Notes: generated by a model from the letters alone, not told the origin. Positions 1-12,161 are shown, numbered from the stretch's first letter. The stretch: 64,000 nt of DNA from Aedes albopictus (GCF_035046485.1 NC_085137.1:480990252-481054251); one strand, 5' to 3'. Numbers and translations: made by a program.

Positions 1-180
1 TGTCCTTAATTTGCAATGGAGTGATGCAACATGCACTAAAACGGATACGGGTATAGGTCTAATTACTGGCCACAGTGACGGACCCGAACAGAAATAAAAA
101 GGTGTTCAGTTCATTCAAACGTAAGGTTATAAGTACACAGGGTCAATTATTTGACAAATGAACTGAAGAAAAAACATCTG

Positions 181-480
181 TTTGACACTAATGAAAATTA
201 GATCGAGTCAAACAAGATGTTTGAGCATTGGTTTCTTTTTGGTTAAATACTTCATCCTGTGTACTGGCATGTCATCAATGGTTAAGAACAAGCAAAGATT
301 ACTAATTCTACAGCGTAAAGACAACTTCTTCGTTTCGCCAATGTTGACATTACGGTCAAATTTTGGTCACGCCGATTCACGCCGCCGCCGCCGCCGCCGA
401 AAGCTGCCACCGGCGTGACGCCGATGACGTCGCCGCCGCCGGCCAGAAATGGCCCTCACGCCGCCGCCGAGCAAAATAAA
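181..480. repeat. GCC-rich low-complexity patch
   Basis: Bases 381-475 are a run of imperfect GCC/GCCGCC triplets in an otherwise AT-rich region. A short open frame (182-418, 78 codons) runs through it, but its arginine run comes from the triplet repeat and it has no recognisable domain. I treat it as non-coding. Confidence 0.6.
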
Positions 481-1490
481 GTCGGCGCACAGGTCTACAC
501 CATAGGTGGATTAAATCGGGTTTTTATATCATATATCTAGTTAGAAAATATTTTGGTGGGGGCTGGCTCAACGACACTTCCGGTCCGCTTTAGTGCTTTA
601 TGCATCATTGTGGCCAGGTGTTGCTCTAGTTTTTCCAACTGTATTGTAAAGCATGAGCGGTGATCCTTGGCATTCTTGTGTAAATTGGGGTAGGTACTCG
701 AAATGTTGATCGATCACCGATTATTGCTGGCAGATGCAGTGGAAAGTTTGTCTTAATACGTATCAATCGTCTCTGACAAACGAGAAAAACTGACCTCACT
801 GATTACCTGTCTCTGAGCCAAATTTGGTATAGAGTCTTCAGTCTCCGATTAATCGCTTCATGTTTGATGGAGGCTTTTAATTCAATGGGTTACATAGCCG
901 CTATCCGAATGAAGAGAGTAATGTTCCGCGTAATATATCACAAATTAAAAGAGGTGCGGTACATTACGTGGAGCGGATATACTGAATTGGGTACCAGACC
1001 AAGTCCCTGCTGGGTGGCACGAAATAGGTGAGCCATAGACAATAGAATCGTCAATGTCGTAGGGCATAGTATGTGACTATTGTCGAAACAACACTAGTTT
1101 TGATCATTGTCCAACCAAAATCATAAGCGGCGTCCACTTACACAAGTGCATAACTATGTTAGGGTCAAGATTAGGATGAAATCATTGGTAAAATATAATA
1201 ACACTTTTTAGTTTGTGTAGTTAGTTGAACTAGTGTTAACTTTTTATTGGGACATTTTCTGTAGGTTTATTATGGATTACAATGCATTAGCTGCCCCTTA
1301 ACTGACTTATTTTATAACAGTAAACAACATTATTCCTTTTTGATAAAAGATGTATGGACATAGAATTGCCAAACTATACATCTGATCAGACATTTGGGGT
1401 AGAGAGTTAAACACTTACGGAAAATAGTTTTTCAATGTCAGACAAACATCACATGAATACAGCTACCAATGTACCAAACCTTCTCTACTG
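481..1490. other. No recognised gene
   Basis: AT-rich sequence with no long open frame, no paired terminal repeats that I could find, and no RNA gene. Confidence 0.5.
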
Positions 1491-1494
1491 TCTT

Positions 1495-2184
1495 CTCATT
1501 TTGCTGCTTCCTATCCTCAATTGAACTTATCTGACACTAGTTAGGACTGTCTGTGGGAGATCCGGGTTTCTAATTCTGTGTAGGACTTGTTAAAACAGGA
1601 TGCCTGATATGTACTGCGGACAAATGGGCTGGAAGTACTGAGCAATAACTTTTACTGTCGTACTAATCATATTAAATGCATGCTTTTCTACTTACATCCC
1701 GAACGTCGCCAACCGGCAAAGAGGACATGACGAAAAAACGCGAGATGGCCCTAACAAAAACTAGAAAGGCGATGAAATTGGTCACCGATGCAACGATATG
1801 GAAACAAAATAGATGAGAAATTATCGACCAAATCATAATCTATGAACATATCAGTGATATGATATCACTAAAATGTTCTTTATCATTCTTTCTTTTTCTC
1901 GTTTCAGCAACAAAATCGAAACCTCTACTATCTCTTCATTTTCTGCCTTTTCCCATCCTATTCCCACATCTTCCTATATCCTCTACCCCATCTATTTAAT
2001 GTATCTGACACTTGTTGGGACTGGTAACGCCAGCGCCTGCCTGTGGAAGATCCCGGTGTGCTAATTCGGTGTAGGACATGTTAACGGGGGAGGCTTAGTA
2101 GGTCCACATCTGCCTACAAGCAGATGGGCTGACAGTTGTCGGCCTGGGTGTGGACTGAGCAATTACAATTACAATTACAATATA
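1495..2184 (+). repeat. Two related interspersed repeats, second with an (AATTAC)n tail
   Basis: The stretch around 1500-1650 (ATCTGACACTAGTTAGGACT onward, through a CTGAGCAAT motif) is repeated with divergence at about 1920-2184. The second copy ends in a clear (AATTAC)n tail at 2160-2181. A pyrimidine-rich stretch precedes each copy. The layout resembles 3' ends of a non-LTR retrotransposon or a SINE borrowing such a tail. The family is not identified. Confidence 0.55.
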
Positions 2185-2884
2185 TCTAGACCAACATGTG
2201 AAAAGGGCGGATATCCAAAATGTTAGAATCGAGAAAAACGCTTGCAAAGTTTCACAATCTAAAACTAATTCCTATTTAACAATTTGTGCGTGTGCACTCA
2301 ATCTTTTTCGTTATTTTAGAAGAAAACACTATCCTCCTGGTGATTGTATGCCAAAAAGTACAAACAAGCGTTTTTCCTTGAAGAAAATGAATGAAATGAA
2401 AATTACGCCCAAATAAAAACTCATTGGTCATTACGCCCGACATGCTACGCCGCTTGGTCGCCAGTACTGGAATTACGCCTGGTCAATATTACCTAGAATC
2501 GATCGCTTTTGTTGTTACGCCCGAAGAAATTTTGTATCGAAATTAGTGGAATGGAAAAGATTGTGAACCTAATCCACTGCAATAAATTGATTTTGAAGCT
2601 TTCTTAACTAAAAGTAACTAATTGAAGTTTATCTGACATTGGACAATGGAGGAGGAAGAAAATTTTCTCTTGACGTTGCCTACGATGAGTGGTAAAAAAA
2701 CAATGAGTAAAATGCAATGGAAATCAGATTTCGATTGAAATCTATATTCTAGCTCTTATCTATGAGCAACAACTCTTTACAGCAAAGGAGGGAGTTGTCC
2801 CTGCCATTGTCCATAATGCGCGTTGAAAAAAAAATATTGCTACAGTACCGATTAGGAAGCGCAGGCAGCATATTATGTTCCCAA

Positions 2885-3012
2885 CAAGCCCGTGCACAAG
2901 GGAGGGGTTTTGGGGGTTAAACTCCTCCCATTGCCGATACTCTATACACAAGGCCTCCTCCACCCTTGTGGGTAAAACCCCTCCCTTGTCGCCTTTTCTG
3001 TGCACGGGCGTG
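2885..3012. mobile_element. Small hAT-like MITE, 8-bp target duplication
   Basis: The ends CAAGCCCGTGCACA and TGTGCACGGGCGTG are near-perfect inverted repeats. They are flanked by the exact 8-bp duplication GTTCCCAA at 2877-2884 and 3013-3020, the length typical of hAT elements. The interior is C/G-run rich (GGGAGGGGTTTT) and folds back on itself. Confidence 0.8.
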
Positions 3013-3029
3013 GTTCCCAATATCACCTT

Positions 3030-3625
3030 TTGCTGAATCTACCTGCTGTAACCTATGCCGGTCAATAAATTTGAGACCATTCGCTAACATTTTTATCACT
3101 GAAGCTTTACCAGCTGCATATCATCCAAATATATTCTGAAAATATATCCTGAATAGACATTGAAGCCATTTTGTCGCCACTTATTGCAGTCAGTCAGCGA
3201 CTTCATTGAATTTTACGATGAAAAACGCACGATTTGATCTTGGGCGTAACAACCATCCGTGCGCAACAAGAGCAATAAGTGCACGGCGGATTTCCACTCA
3301 GACATTTTGATGGGCGCCGAAGCACGACGTAATGACGAAGGCTTTTCAATAACGGTGTAAGTAGTTTGGGGCGACTTTAATCAAAAGTGGGAGTAAAAGA
3401 TTTGTGTAAATTTGATAAATATGAATTGCGAGATGCTGTTCTCGACTGTTTATTCAACAGTGTTAACCATTTTGTGCATTTTTGTGCTTTTTTTCAAAGG
3501 CGCAAGATCATTGGCGGAACAACCAAATGAAGCGATCAAAATCAGATGTGGAAATCCGCCTTTATTTAAATTATTGTTTTTCAGAAGTGGAAACTTATTT
3601 TTGAGCTAACGTCAGGAAAAATCAT
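3030..3625. other. Interior of the 1.6-kb TA element, nothing recognised
   Basis: This is the right-hand internal part of the element at 2185-3795. No frame of recognisable origin was seen. Confidence 0.4.
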
Positions 3626-3700
3626 ATTATTATTATTATTATTATTATTAATATTTATTAAAGACACTTTACCACTTATGTGGCATTCGTGTCTGTTGGA
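3626..3700. repeat. (ATT)n microsatellite with a LINE/SINE-like flank
   Basis: About ten ATT units are followed by a TTTATTAAAGA segment. A similar pairing occurs at 13560-13600 (TTATTATTATTAG then CTTTATTAAAGAG), suggesting the triplet run is the tail of a minus-strand retroposon family. Confidence 0.5.
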
Positions 3701-4017
3701 AAAATCATATGTTTATGAGTTGTTTCATCAAATTGTGCTGAAAAGTGATTTGTTTACATTTTGGCTCTTCCGCCCTTTTCAAATGTTGGTCTAGATATTA
3801 TCTAGTTAGAAAATATTTTCTCCTACCGGGGCAGAATGGACACTCATCGATGTGAGAGAAACGGCAAGGGAAAAATATAAGCTGAAGCCCAAACCAACCA
3901 CATTCTTTGAATTCAGATTATTTTCGGTTAAATGTTCACTATAGTAGACATATGGCGAAACAAATTGGCCAAAAAACGACAACGCGGGAAATAGTTGTTC
4001 TAGGCACAGCTGTACAT

Positions 4018-4789
4018 TAAGGTGGTTCATAAAATTGTTTTTGCTCTACACCGCTTATTCGTTTCATAACCAGATTCTAGCCTTCTCCCAAATTTTGAGC
4101 TAAATTGGTAGAAAATTGAGAGTGCACAAGCCCTTCAAAGTTTGTATAGGAATTACTATGGGGAAACGAGGTTTTCAATTGACCGTAGCATTTCCCCAAG
4201 TACCCTAGAGTGTTAGTTGACCCTTGGTACTTCTAGGCTACTCTATCAGAAACAACTTTGCCGAAGACCACATCCAAATCGGACGTCTCATAAATTAGTT
4301 ATCGATTTTTATCCAACTGGAGAAACTTTAACAGTGATCGTTCAGCTTCCCAGCAGGCAACATTGCTGCACATGGCGCCAAAGATAGCACACAGAAATAA
4401 ATCATAGCTACTATGTTTCAAGGCAAATTGCAGTGATGCCCATTGAATGGTGTAACCATCATGATCAAAGATTTTCATTCTGGATAAAAAATTTTAATAA
4501 CTAATTAAAGATGCGTCCGATTTGAATGTGGTCTTCGGCAAATTTGTAGCTGATAAAGTAGACTAAGAATACCAAGGGTCAACTAACACTCTAGGGCACT
4601 TGGGGAAATGCTACGGTCAATTGAATGAAAAACGTCGTTTTCCCATAGTAATTCCCATTTTAATTTTGAAGGTCTTGTGCACTCTCAATTTTCAACCAAA
4701 TCAGCTCAATATTTGGGAGAAGGCTTAGAATCTGGTTACGAATCGAATAAGCGGTGTGGAGCAAAAACGATTTCTTGAACCACGCTATA
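4018..4789. mobile_element. Fold-back element, 8-bp target duplication
   Basis: Two arms of about 300 bp are inverted copies of each other. The left begins TAAGGTGGTTCA and the right ends TGAACCACGCTATA. The outer flanks carry the exact 8-bp repeat CTGTACAT (4010-4017 and 4790-4797). The spacer is about 200 bp, with no coding capacity. Confidence 0.8.
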
Positions 4790-4989
4790 CTGTACATGTT
4801 TTATCCAAAACAGCCTAAAGCCTAAAAATTAACTGAACAAAAATGAACCAATACCGCCATTCGCGCATATTCTCAACTATGATTTCTATTTTAGCCAATC
4901 CAGTGTATTTCTTATGTGAGTGGCCAAATTAGAAGCACCCTGGTCAAAATAAACATATCAAGCCTAACTTTACCAAACACCGTATGTAA

Positions 4990-5840
4990 CAAAAAACACA
5001 CCTTTGGGGATGATTTGTGAAAAAATACTCGGATTTTTCACGTTTTTGGAATGCTCAATGTATGAGTTGCTACGGAAACAGCGAACTTGCCCTTCGATTT
5101 TCTCCGTTCGTGGATTTTGTTAGATACCGTTGGTAAAGCTAGGCTTGATATGGGAGCTGATTTTTAAGGTTTTTTTTTTCTTCCAGTTTTTAATCAAAAT
5201 GTTTGGTTTTCACAGTTGTAATCATCATATTAGGATCTACTAGTAAAAAAATAATTTTATGCCAATTAAGATCGCAACGCAACAGGCTGAATACCGCATT
5301 ATGGCCAAAACTCCGTACTGGCCAAAACTGAAGCTTCTACCCTATAGGAATACCAAGAAGCAACTCTGGAAAAATCCCAAGAGGAACCTCCGGGAATTAC
5401 ATAGAGGATGCCCAAATTGGCTTATTTAGCACTGTTGAGATATTTAATCCCTATTCTGAATCTGCAAGCCAAACTGAGCCGAAATCCAAATTTTCATGAA
5501 TGTTGGTGCTCGGGAACCTATTTAAAAATCAATTTGAAGTTTGTACGGGAGCGATTTGTCGAATCACCCCTCGTCGCATTTAATACTGGGCGAAGCTGTC
5601 AAGCAGCTATCAAAAGGTGATTTCAAAAAATCTCTTTGAAATTGATTTTAGGTACCAAAATAAAACTCTAAAAATCTAAAACAAATCATAGTGACTCAGA
5701 AAAAGGTGCTCTATCCCATAAAAACAAAATATCAATACATTTTTTGAAATTTAAAAACCTAATCAAGGAATTCTACAGAAATCTGTAGAGAAATGCCTAT
5801 ATGAGTAATAATTGAATGCATTTATTGAGGAACATTTTAA
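4990..5840. other. No recognised gene
   Basis: AT-rich spacer. A short open frame at 5408-5620 has no recognisable features. Confidence 0.4.
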
Positions 5841-5863
5841 GAATTTCTTGTCATCTTATCTTC

Positions 5864-6810
5864 CAGTGTATCAAACAATTGTCCGTACAGTAGTTTTTTT
5901 GTCAAAATAATTTTTCATTCAAATGTTAATAACTTTTTTATGCGTCAATCAGAAACGCTGAAATTTTGACCAATCATGAATCATATATTAAAGCTCCATT
6001 AGTAAAATTTTGAGCGAGATCGAATAAGTTTTCTGAAAGTTATAGAACTTTTAGTAAAACTTATAAGATTTTTGAACACATTTTTAAAACATTAAATCTC
6101 AATATGTAATCGATGAAATTTTTTCAATTTTTTTTGTGTTACATCTCATATCTAAGGCTTTTATATGCAGCCATGTTTGGGGTTTTATATTCACTACAAA
6201 AAATATGAAAAATGTGCGTATGTAGTTGACGATGTTTTAAAATTTACCATATTTTGAACATATAATCTGCCAAACGTTTTCATCCAACAAAAGTGCATTA
6301 CCTGAATGAAAAATCCATAGGACCTACTCTTCATATGTAGTTTAGTAGGTCCTGTATAAAAATATATCATTAAGAGAGTTTAAAATAGTTGAAAACACTT
6401 GGCACTTTTATTGATCAAAATATGATAAATTTCCAAATGACACTCTCAACACATATAGATTTTTCATATTTTTTTGTAGTGAATATAAACCTTAAACGAA
6501 GCTACATATGAAAGTCTTAGGTATAAGCTGTAACACGAAAAATATTGAAAAAGTTTCATTAAGTACATATTGAGACATAATGTTTTGAAAATGTATTCAA
6601 AAATTTTATAAATTTTACTAAAAGTTCTATAACTTTTAGAAAACTTATTCGATCTCGTTCAAAATTTTACCAATGGAGCTTTAATATATGGGCTATAATT
6701 GGTCAAAATTTCAGCGTTTTTGATTGACGTATAAAAAAGTTATAATCATTTAAATGAAAAATTATTTTGACTAAAAAATCACTGTACGGACAATTGTTTG
6801 ATACACTGTA
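5864..6810. mobile_element. Fold-back element, 0.95 kb
   Basis: The left end CAGTGTATCAAACAATTGTC is mirrored by the right end at 6782-6808, and the arms pair for about 400 bp. TATCTTC occurs immediately outside on the left (5857-5863) and two bases outside on the right (6811-6817). The target duplication could be 7-9 bp, or TA with a mutated left copy, so superfamily is unresolved. Confidence 0.75.
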
Positions 6811-6824
6811 TATCTTCTATAGAG

Positions 6825-7207
6825 GGATCCCTAAAGGAATCCTAAGAGGAATTGTTGGACCCTAGGAAAATCGCAAAATTTGTTCATCAGTAGGTCGGCG
6901 TCAGGAGCACGCTCTCCTCCATTAAAGTGCTGCAGGAATATCAGCAAAAATTTCTGGAGGAATCCCAGCAAGAGTTCCTGATGGAATCCTTGGGGGTATC
7001 ATAAGAATAATGCATGAAAATATTTGTAAGGGTTCTTATAGAAATTTCAAGAAAAAATCTTGGAGGAACTCCAAAATAAGTTTCTGGATTAATCAAAGCA
7101 GATATATATTGAGAAATCTTAGCATGGTTTCTTGAAAAAATCCCTGGATAAATCCACGTAGCAATTATAGGAAGAGTTATTGAAGGTCCTAAGAAAAACC
7201 CATAGAT
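6825..7207. repeat. Degenerate GGAATCC minisatellite
   Basis: Loose tandem repeats of a GGAATTCCTGGAGGAATCCC-like theme. The same theme recurs at 7670-7735, 17460-18870 and, inverted, at 50640-51740. A TA element (7210-7666) interrupts it here. A 151-codon minus-strand frame across 6941-7396 comes from this repeat and the adjoining element. Confidence 0.65.
6876..6922 (-). mobile_element. Short LINE 3'-end fragment
   Basis: About 45 bp (ATCAGTAGGTCGGC through CTCTCCTCCATT) match the 3' terminal region of the LINE at 27723-27775 in the same orientation. This is a heavily 5'-truncated copy or a shared 3' tail. Confidence 0.5.
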
Positions 7208-7209
7208 TA

Positions 7210-7666
7210 GGCTGTCCCAAAAAAATCGATGTTCGAAAAAAGTCAAGGTGCTCAACCTTGCAATAAAAGATATACATATATGAAGCATTTTTGTAGAATA
7301 TTTCGATTTTCTGAAAAATCGTTTAGAGGTTCCGCCAGGGCTGGTTAAATGTCTATTTTTTGAGCATTTTTCATCAAAATTCACTAAAAAATACATGTAC
7401 TATTTTTTTATTTTCAATCATGAAAGTTTTATCTGATAGTACTTTTCATTTGCGCCATTTCATTTCTCTAAAAAGGATTTAACATATTTGAAAAAAAAAA
7501 TTTTTTTTTTCTACAATTTCTCCAAAATTGCTTTGGTGGAACCTCTAAAACGTTTTTTTAGAAAATCGAAATGTTCTATAAAAATGCTTCAAATATGCAT
7601 ATACTTCACTTAAGAGTTTTGAGCACCTTGACTTTTCGAACATCGATTTTTTTTTTTGGGACAGCC
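7210..7666. mobile_element. TA-flanked fold-back element, 457 bp
   Basis: The left end GGCTGTCCCAAAAAAATCGA and the right end ...TTTTTGGGACAGCC are inverted repeats extending about 45 bp (TTCGAAAAAAGTCAAGGTGC). TA flanks both sides (7208-7209, 7667-7668). The element is inserted in the GGAATCC minisatellite. Confidence 0.85.
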
Positions 7667-7744
7667 TACCCTGGATACATCGCTGTAAGAGTTCATGTAG
7701 ATTTTTTGAAAAAAATCCTGCAGCAATACCAGCAAGAATTTACT

Positions 7745-7812
7745 GAGGAGGAGCAGGCTGTGTCCCAGTTGGAACGTTACGCCAAGAAGAGAGAGAGAGA
7801 GAAGAATATATT
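7745..7812 (+). repeat. Retroposon-like 3' tail ending in AAGAAG(AG)n
   Basis: The CAGGCTGTGTCCCAGTTGGA and ACGTTACGCCAAGAAG motifs match parts of repeats at 26082-26173, 37572-37676, 44283-44345 and 52180-52274. It resembles the 3' part of a mosquito SINE or LINE family, perhaps Feilai-like; the family is not confirmed. A GA dinucleotide run follows. Confidence 0.5.
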
Positions 7813-7975
7813 GACGAAATATTAGAGTATTTTCCAAAAAAAATAATGGCTTTGAAGAACTTTTGAAAGTCCATGGATTAATTGGGTTAGAAAACAGTTA
7901 GCCCAGTAGTGGAAAAGGATTTGACGCGCTTATCCAGTTCCAGTAGGAACGTTGAGTCAGAAATAAGAGAAAGTA

Positions 7976-8185
7976 GGGTCTTGTACCATTTGGGCAGGTG
8001 TACCTATTTTGGGCACTTGCTGCTATAACTAAGTCAATTTCAAACCGATTGATTTGAAATTTTGTATAGAGTTTGGCACGTACAGTTAACTCTGTACAAA
8101 AAATCAAATCAATCGGTTTGACTTTGACTTAGTTATAGCGGCAAGTGCCCAAAATAGGTACACCTGCCCAAATGGAACAATACCC
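7976..8185. mobile_element. TA-flanked fold-back MITE, 210 bp
   Basis: Nearly the whole element is a palindrome. GGGTCTTGTACCATTTGGGC opens it, and its inverse ending ...AACAATACCC closes it. TA lies on both sides (7974-7975, 8186-8187). It is non-coding. Confidence 0.9.
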
Positions 8186-8428
8186 TAGATGGGGAAATGT
8201 TTGAGGTAATGGTTGGTAGGAATTAGAATAGCGAAATACTATGATTTTCCAATGATGTTCATTAAGTTCAAACCCGTTTGAGAAGTTAACAGTAGCGCCC
8301 AATAACAAATAGCAGATTTTGACATGAAAATCAAAAATCGATTTTGGTTTGATTGAAATAAGAGATAAAAGATCTGAAAATAATATCTAAAATGTATTCC
8401 TGAAATATCTTCATACTTATCATATTTA

Positions 8429-8681
8429 CACAGACAAACAGACGTAACACTTCGAACATTTTTCAAATCAAATTATAGTCACGGAAACAGGTTCGCCCAA
8501 TGCTAAAAGGACTGAGTTTGGCCGACCATCAACTAGGTGGCGGTAGTGGGCAAACGTCAAACTCGAGCAAAAACGATGCGAGCGCCACGGGTGATAAGTT
8601 GGCCAACTATCAAATTTTTAAATAGACCGTTAAGTCGGTGTACGATGCGAAATATCAGAGTGTTACGTCTGTTTGTCTGTG
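8429..8681 (+). mobile_element. 7-bp-duplication MITE, copy 1
   Basis: A 253-bp element with perfect termini CACAGACAAACAGACGTAAC and its inverse, flanked by the 7-bp duplication ATATTTA (8422-8428, 8682-8688). A conserved interior block reads CTAGGTGGCGGTAGTGGGCA. It belongs to a family with five other copies here, of which copy 3 is closest. Confidence 0.92.
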
Positions 8682-9033
8682 ATATTTAGCTCTTGTAAGA
8701 ACTAACAGCATTTGATCTTCAGTTATAAAGTTTGGTATTGCAATGATGTTTCAAGAACATTTTCCGGAAGTCGTTTTCATTTTTTTTGCCGCTTATATTG
8801 TGCTTTTGGTTAAAATCCGAAATGACTCGGGATGCGAAAATTGACTTTTTACCCACTTTTATGTGTCGCAACTCAAGTCGGATGCGTGCATATTATAGCT
8901 CTGCGCAATGTCAACAAAATGTTACAATGAGTTAAATTTTACTTCGCAGCTGTAATTTCGCATGTCGCGCTAGTCGTGACTTCGATTTGGTGCTGCGACG
9001 ATAATAATAATCAAATCAATATCACGTTTTGAT

Positions 9034-9287
9034 CACAGAGAAACAGACGTAACACTTAGAACAAATTTTATTGAAAAACATCGTCACAAAAACGTAATCG
9101 CCCAATGCTAAACGTCCTGTATTTGGCCGGGCCGCCACTAGATGGCGGTAGTGAGCAAACGTCAAACAGGAGCAAAAACGATACCTGCGCCGCGAATGGT
9201 AGATCGACCTACTACTGAATATTTGAATCAACCGTTAATAAGGTGATCGATGGAAAGCAATGAGAGTGTGACGTCTGTTTCTCTGTG
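9034..9287 (+). mobile_element. 7-bp-duplication MITE, copy 2
   Basis: A 254-bp element with CACAGAGAAACAGACGTAAC termini (the GAGAAA variant), flanked by TTTTGAT (9027-9033, 9288-9294). The interior CTAGATGGCGGTAGTGAGCA block is conserved. It belongs to the same subfamily as the reversed copy at 15617-16278. Confidence 0.92.
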
Positions 9288-9294
9288 TTTTGAT

Positions 9295-9772
9295 TGTCAG
9301 TCAGTCAGTACTTTTCCTGTATCAGTTCCAATTCCTAGTCAGTACTTTTCCTCTAGCTTCCGTTCACCTTGCAGGTAATGTTGTGTAAAATATCCATTTG
9401 CTTTTCAATGGTTTGGGAAAAAAGTCCCGCAAGCAGTTGGGAAGTCAACACAAGCGCATTGTTTTCTAAATTCTATGATTCTTCTATATGATAAAATTAA
9501 AAAATGGTAAAATTGGTAGAGATCAGAGCCTTCTCGAAGGATATCTGAAAGCGCACATGAAAAATCCTGGACATTTTTTTTAATGCAGACATGTTGTACT
9601 CTATACTGGCATACAAAAGATTACTCTGATTATCCTGAAGTAATATTATAGGAACGGCTGGATGGATTTTCTAGTTTTCTATTTCATGTTCATATTTCAA
9701 GCTTATTGCCTGGTAAACCAACAGTAGTAGACACCCTAAGTTTCTCAGTAGTAGACACCTAGCATTGCAGTA
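9295..9772. other. No recognised gene
   Basis: A short duplication (CAGTCAGTACTTTTCCT twice near 9300-9350) and otherwise unremarkable sequence. Confidence 0.4.
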
Positions 9773-10089
9773 CAGTGGCGTTTCGGTTTTATCACTAGTC
9801 GTTTTAATCACTACTCGCCCAAATTCACGGTTTTCTGTTCGATAATATCACGATTTTCATTTCGTTTTTATCACACTTGTTTTAAAACATTCCGAAATCA
9901 ATATAAAATTAAGACAGTATTGTCCAGTCCACCAAAACAGTTTAAAAATATAAGCTACGACTTATATATTTTGCAGCTGAACGATTTTGGATAAAAAAAT
10001 TACATTTATTTCTCGTTTCGCTAAATTCACGGTTTCGTTTATATCACGGTAAAATTGTTTTTGACCGTCATAAAACCGAACAACCACTG
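9773..10089. mobile_element. TA-flanked MITE with pogo-like ends
   Basis: The ends CAGTGGCGTTTCGGTTTTAT and ATAAAACCGAACAACCACTG are inverted, with TA on each side (9771-9772, 10090-10091). The subterminal ATCACGGTTT and TTTTATCACG motifs repeat. CAGTGG-type ends are typical of pogo/Tc1 elements; the superfamily is inferred. Confidence 0.85.
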
Positions 10090-10280
10090 TAATTAATCTA
10101 AGTTTCCCGGTAAAACATATTTGGTTGGTGGATCTCGAGTAACACAAGCATTCTTATTTATTTCTACACCTTATGCTGGAAGAGTTATGTGTCGTAATAA
10201 CTGAACTGGTTTTACCAGAGGTTAGAGCTATTAGATTAAAGACATTAGATGACATTAGGCCGTATATATAAAGTTGAGTA

Positions 10281-11047
10281 CCGTAATCCGGGGTAACATT
10301 GACCAAAATGTTCGATCTTTTTTGAATAATTCTCTTGTTAAAGCAAACGTTACATCTATTATATTTTTAAAACAAGTACTGGTCCTCTGAGTATGTGTTA
10401 AGCTACTCGAAAAAGTATTGTAAAACTTTAAAACATGTTTTAATAGGCTTTTTAATCTAATTTTTGATTTTGTTGATTTGGGCTAACATTGATCATGTCA
10501 GTGCTCAATGTTCGTTTGCGTTTAAAATAATTCGGGGTCGCTTATTTCGAATATGTTGTCCAAATTCTTACAAGTTATGTACTTTTTGAGTTATTTTAGG
10601 ATTAAAATCCTCCAGATCGCGAATAACGCCTAAAGGTAGGCAATGGTTTAAGGAATTGATAGGCTACTTCTAATAAATCGTATATTTTATGGAAAAAGAG
10701 TGTTTTCATGAAAGTTTCGTTTATTCAATCCAACTCTAGGATATCATATTAAAGTAATACAGTGATTTCTAATCTCATATTGTATCCAGTATTCACACCA
10801 AGCATGATTGTTTGACAATGTATCTCATTGCGTTAAGAAACATAGTTATGGAAAATTCGATATATTTCAATGTTTATGAAATTCAATTTTCATGAATTGC
10901 ATGTCATTTAATAGTTAAATGATAGCAGATTACGATATACTATTCGATGGCAGAAACTGATTCAATGTAATGCTTGTTTGAACATTTCATGGGGTCGTTC
11001 AAACCGACCAATGCTACCCCGCTGATCAATGATACCCCGTTTTACGG
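10281..11047. mobile_element. TA-flanked element, 767 bp
   Basis: CCGTAATCCGGGGTAACATT at the left is the imperfect inverse of the right end (AATGATACCCCGTTTTACGG), with TA on both sides (10279-10280, 11048-11049). No transposase frame is visible. Confidence 0.8.
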
Positions 11048-11171
11048 TATATGCTCTTTACTAAATCTATGTGAAGCCGTGGAGCAAATCTCTGTAAAAC
11101 TTCACAGAGATCTGAGTAAAGAGAATTTACTCAGCTTTATTCATAATATGGCCTATTATGCATATTTCAAT

Positions 11172-11424
11172 CACAGACAAACAGACGTAACACTTCGAAC
11201 ATTTTTCGATTCAAATCATAGTCACGGAAACATATTCGCCCAATGCTAAAAAGCCTATGTTTGGCCGACCACCAACTAGGTGGCGGTAGTGAGCAAACGT
11301 CAAACTCGAACAAAAACGATGCGAGCGCCACGGTTGGGCAGTTGGCCAACTATCAAATTTTGAAAAAGACCGTTAAATCGGTGTACGATGTGAATTATCA
11401 GAGTGTTACGTCTGTTTGTCTGTG
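11172..11424 (+). mobile_element. 7-bp-duplication MITE, copy 3
   Basis: A 253-bp element with the same termini as copy 1, flanked by TTTCAAT (11165-11171, 11425-11431). Two overlapping short frames inside it have no coding support. Confidence 0.92.
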
Positions 11425-11576
11425 TTTCAATGTTCGTGTACTCAGTACACGACGCGACCGCTCCCGGGTTCAATGTAACGTTTTTTATACAGTTATTTGC
11501 CGGATTTCTCCACATGGGGCCAGTTCTTACATTGCTCCTACTTGCTTTTTTTCTTGCAGAGTACTCCGCTCTACTC

Positions 11577-11762
11577 TGCCCATATTCGCATAGTCGACGT
11601 AACCACCACCTACAATGTCAGCATACACCAGCTAATACCTAATGCAAGTGCATATTTGTGACTAGTTTTTTTCCAATAGATCACAAGTTAGTTAGATGTC
11701 AAAAATTCAAAAATGTGTCGAAAAGTACAGTGGCGCTTACGTCGACAATGCGAATATGGGCA
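11577..11762. repeat. Inverted repeat with element ends facing inward
   Basis: TGCCCATATTCGCATAGTCG (11577 onward) is the inverse of CGACAATGCGAATATGGGCA (ending 11762). The right arm is preceded by TACAGTGGCGCTTACGT, which looks like the outer end of a TA-type element, so the two presumed element ends point towards each other. Confidence 0.55.
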
Positions 11763-11799
11763 ATGTTGGCAATGCTCTGGAGCTTGCTCTTGTCTTGGC

Positions 11800-12158
11800 C
11801 TGGAATGTGATTTATCACCAACAATATCACCCGGATCTCCCTTTTGTTTTGTAACGATGTGTTTTATTACTGAAATCTAATATTGCGTGTGGGCTTGGCA
11901 AAAATCACCGTTTTATAGGTTCCGTGTTCTTCGTTAGCTGACAACGGTCGAAAGGGTTCTTCATATCACGATTCATCATCCTCACTATACAGATTTTTCG
12001 TGAGAACTTTCTCCTGGTCTGCTGCCCCAATTCTCAACAACATTCTAGGTATTTATTATTGAAAAACAATCGGGAATCGTTCTTGGGTTAGTTTTTCCTA
12101 CACGATGGATACAAACTTGTTCGATTGGGCAGTTCTTGATTCAGAGTCCTAATGCTCT
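11800..12158. other. No recognised gene; possible poly(A) signals for the minus-strand gene
   Basis: Inverse AATAAA motifs (TTTATT) occur at about 12052 and 11864, 0.75-0.95 kb past the stop codon at 12798. They could end the Sh3beta-like transcript, but nothing confirms their use. Confidence 0.25.
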
Positions 12159-12161
12159 TAA

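Larger units (their letters stand above)
2185..3795. mobile_element. TA-flanked inverted-repeat element, 1.6 kb
   Basis: The left end TCTAGACCAACATGTGAAAA is matched by its inverse ending in GGTCTAGA at 3795, with similarity continuing about 40 bp inward through a GGGCGGA motif. TA flanks both ends (2183-2184, 3796-3797), as in Tc1/mariner-type elements. No transposase frame is visible. A 128-bp hAT-like element is nested at 2885-3012. Confidence 0.65.

Noticed and set aside
6941..7396. 151-residue minus-strand frame
   Set aside because: It is made of the GGAATCC minisatellite and one arm of the TA fold-back element.
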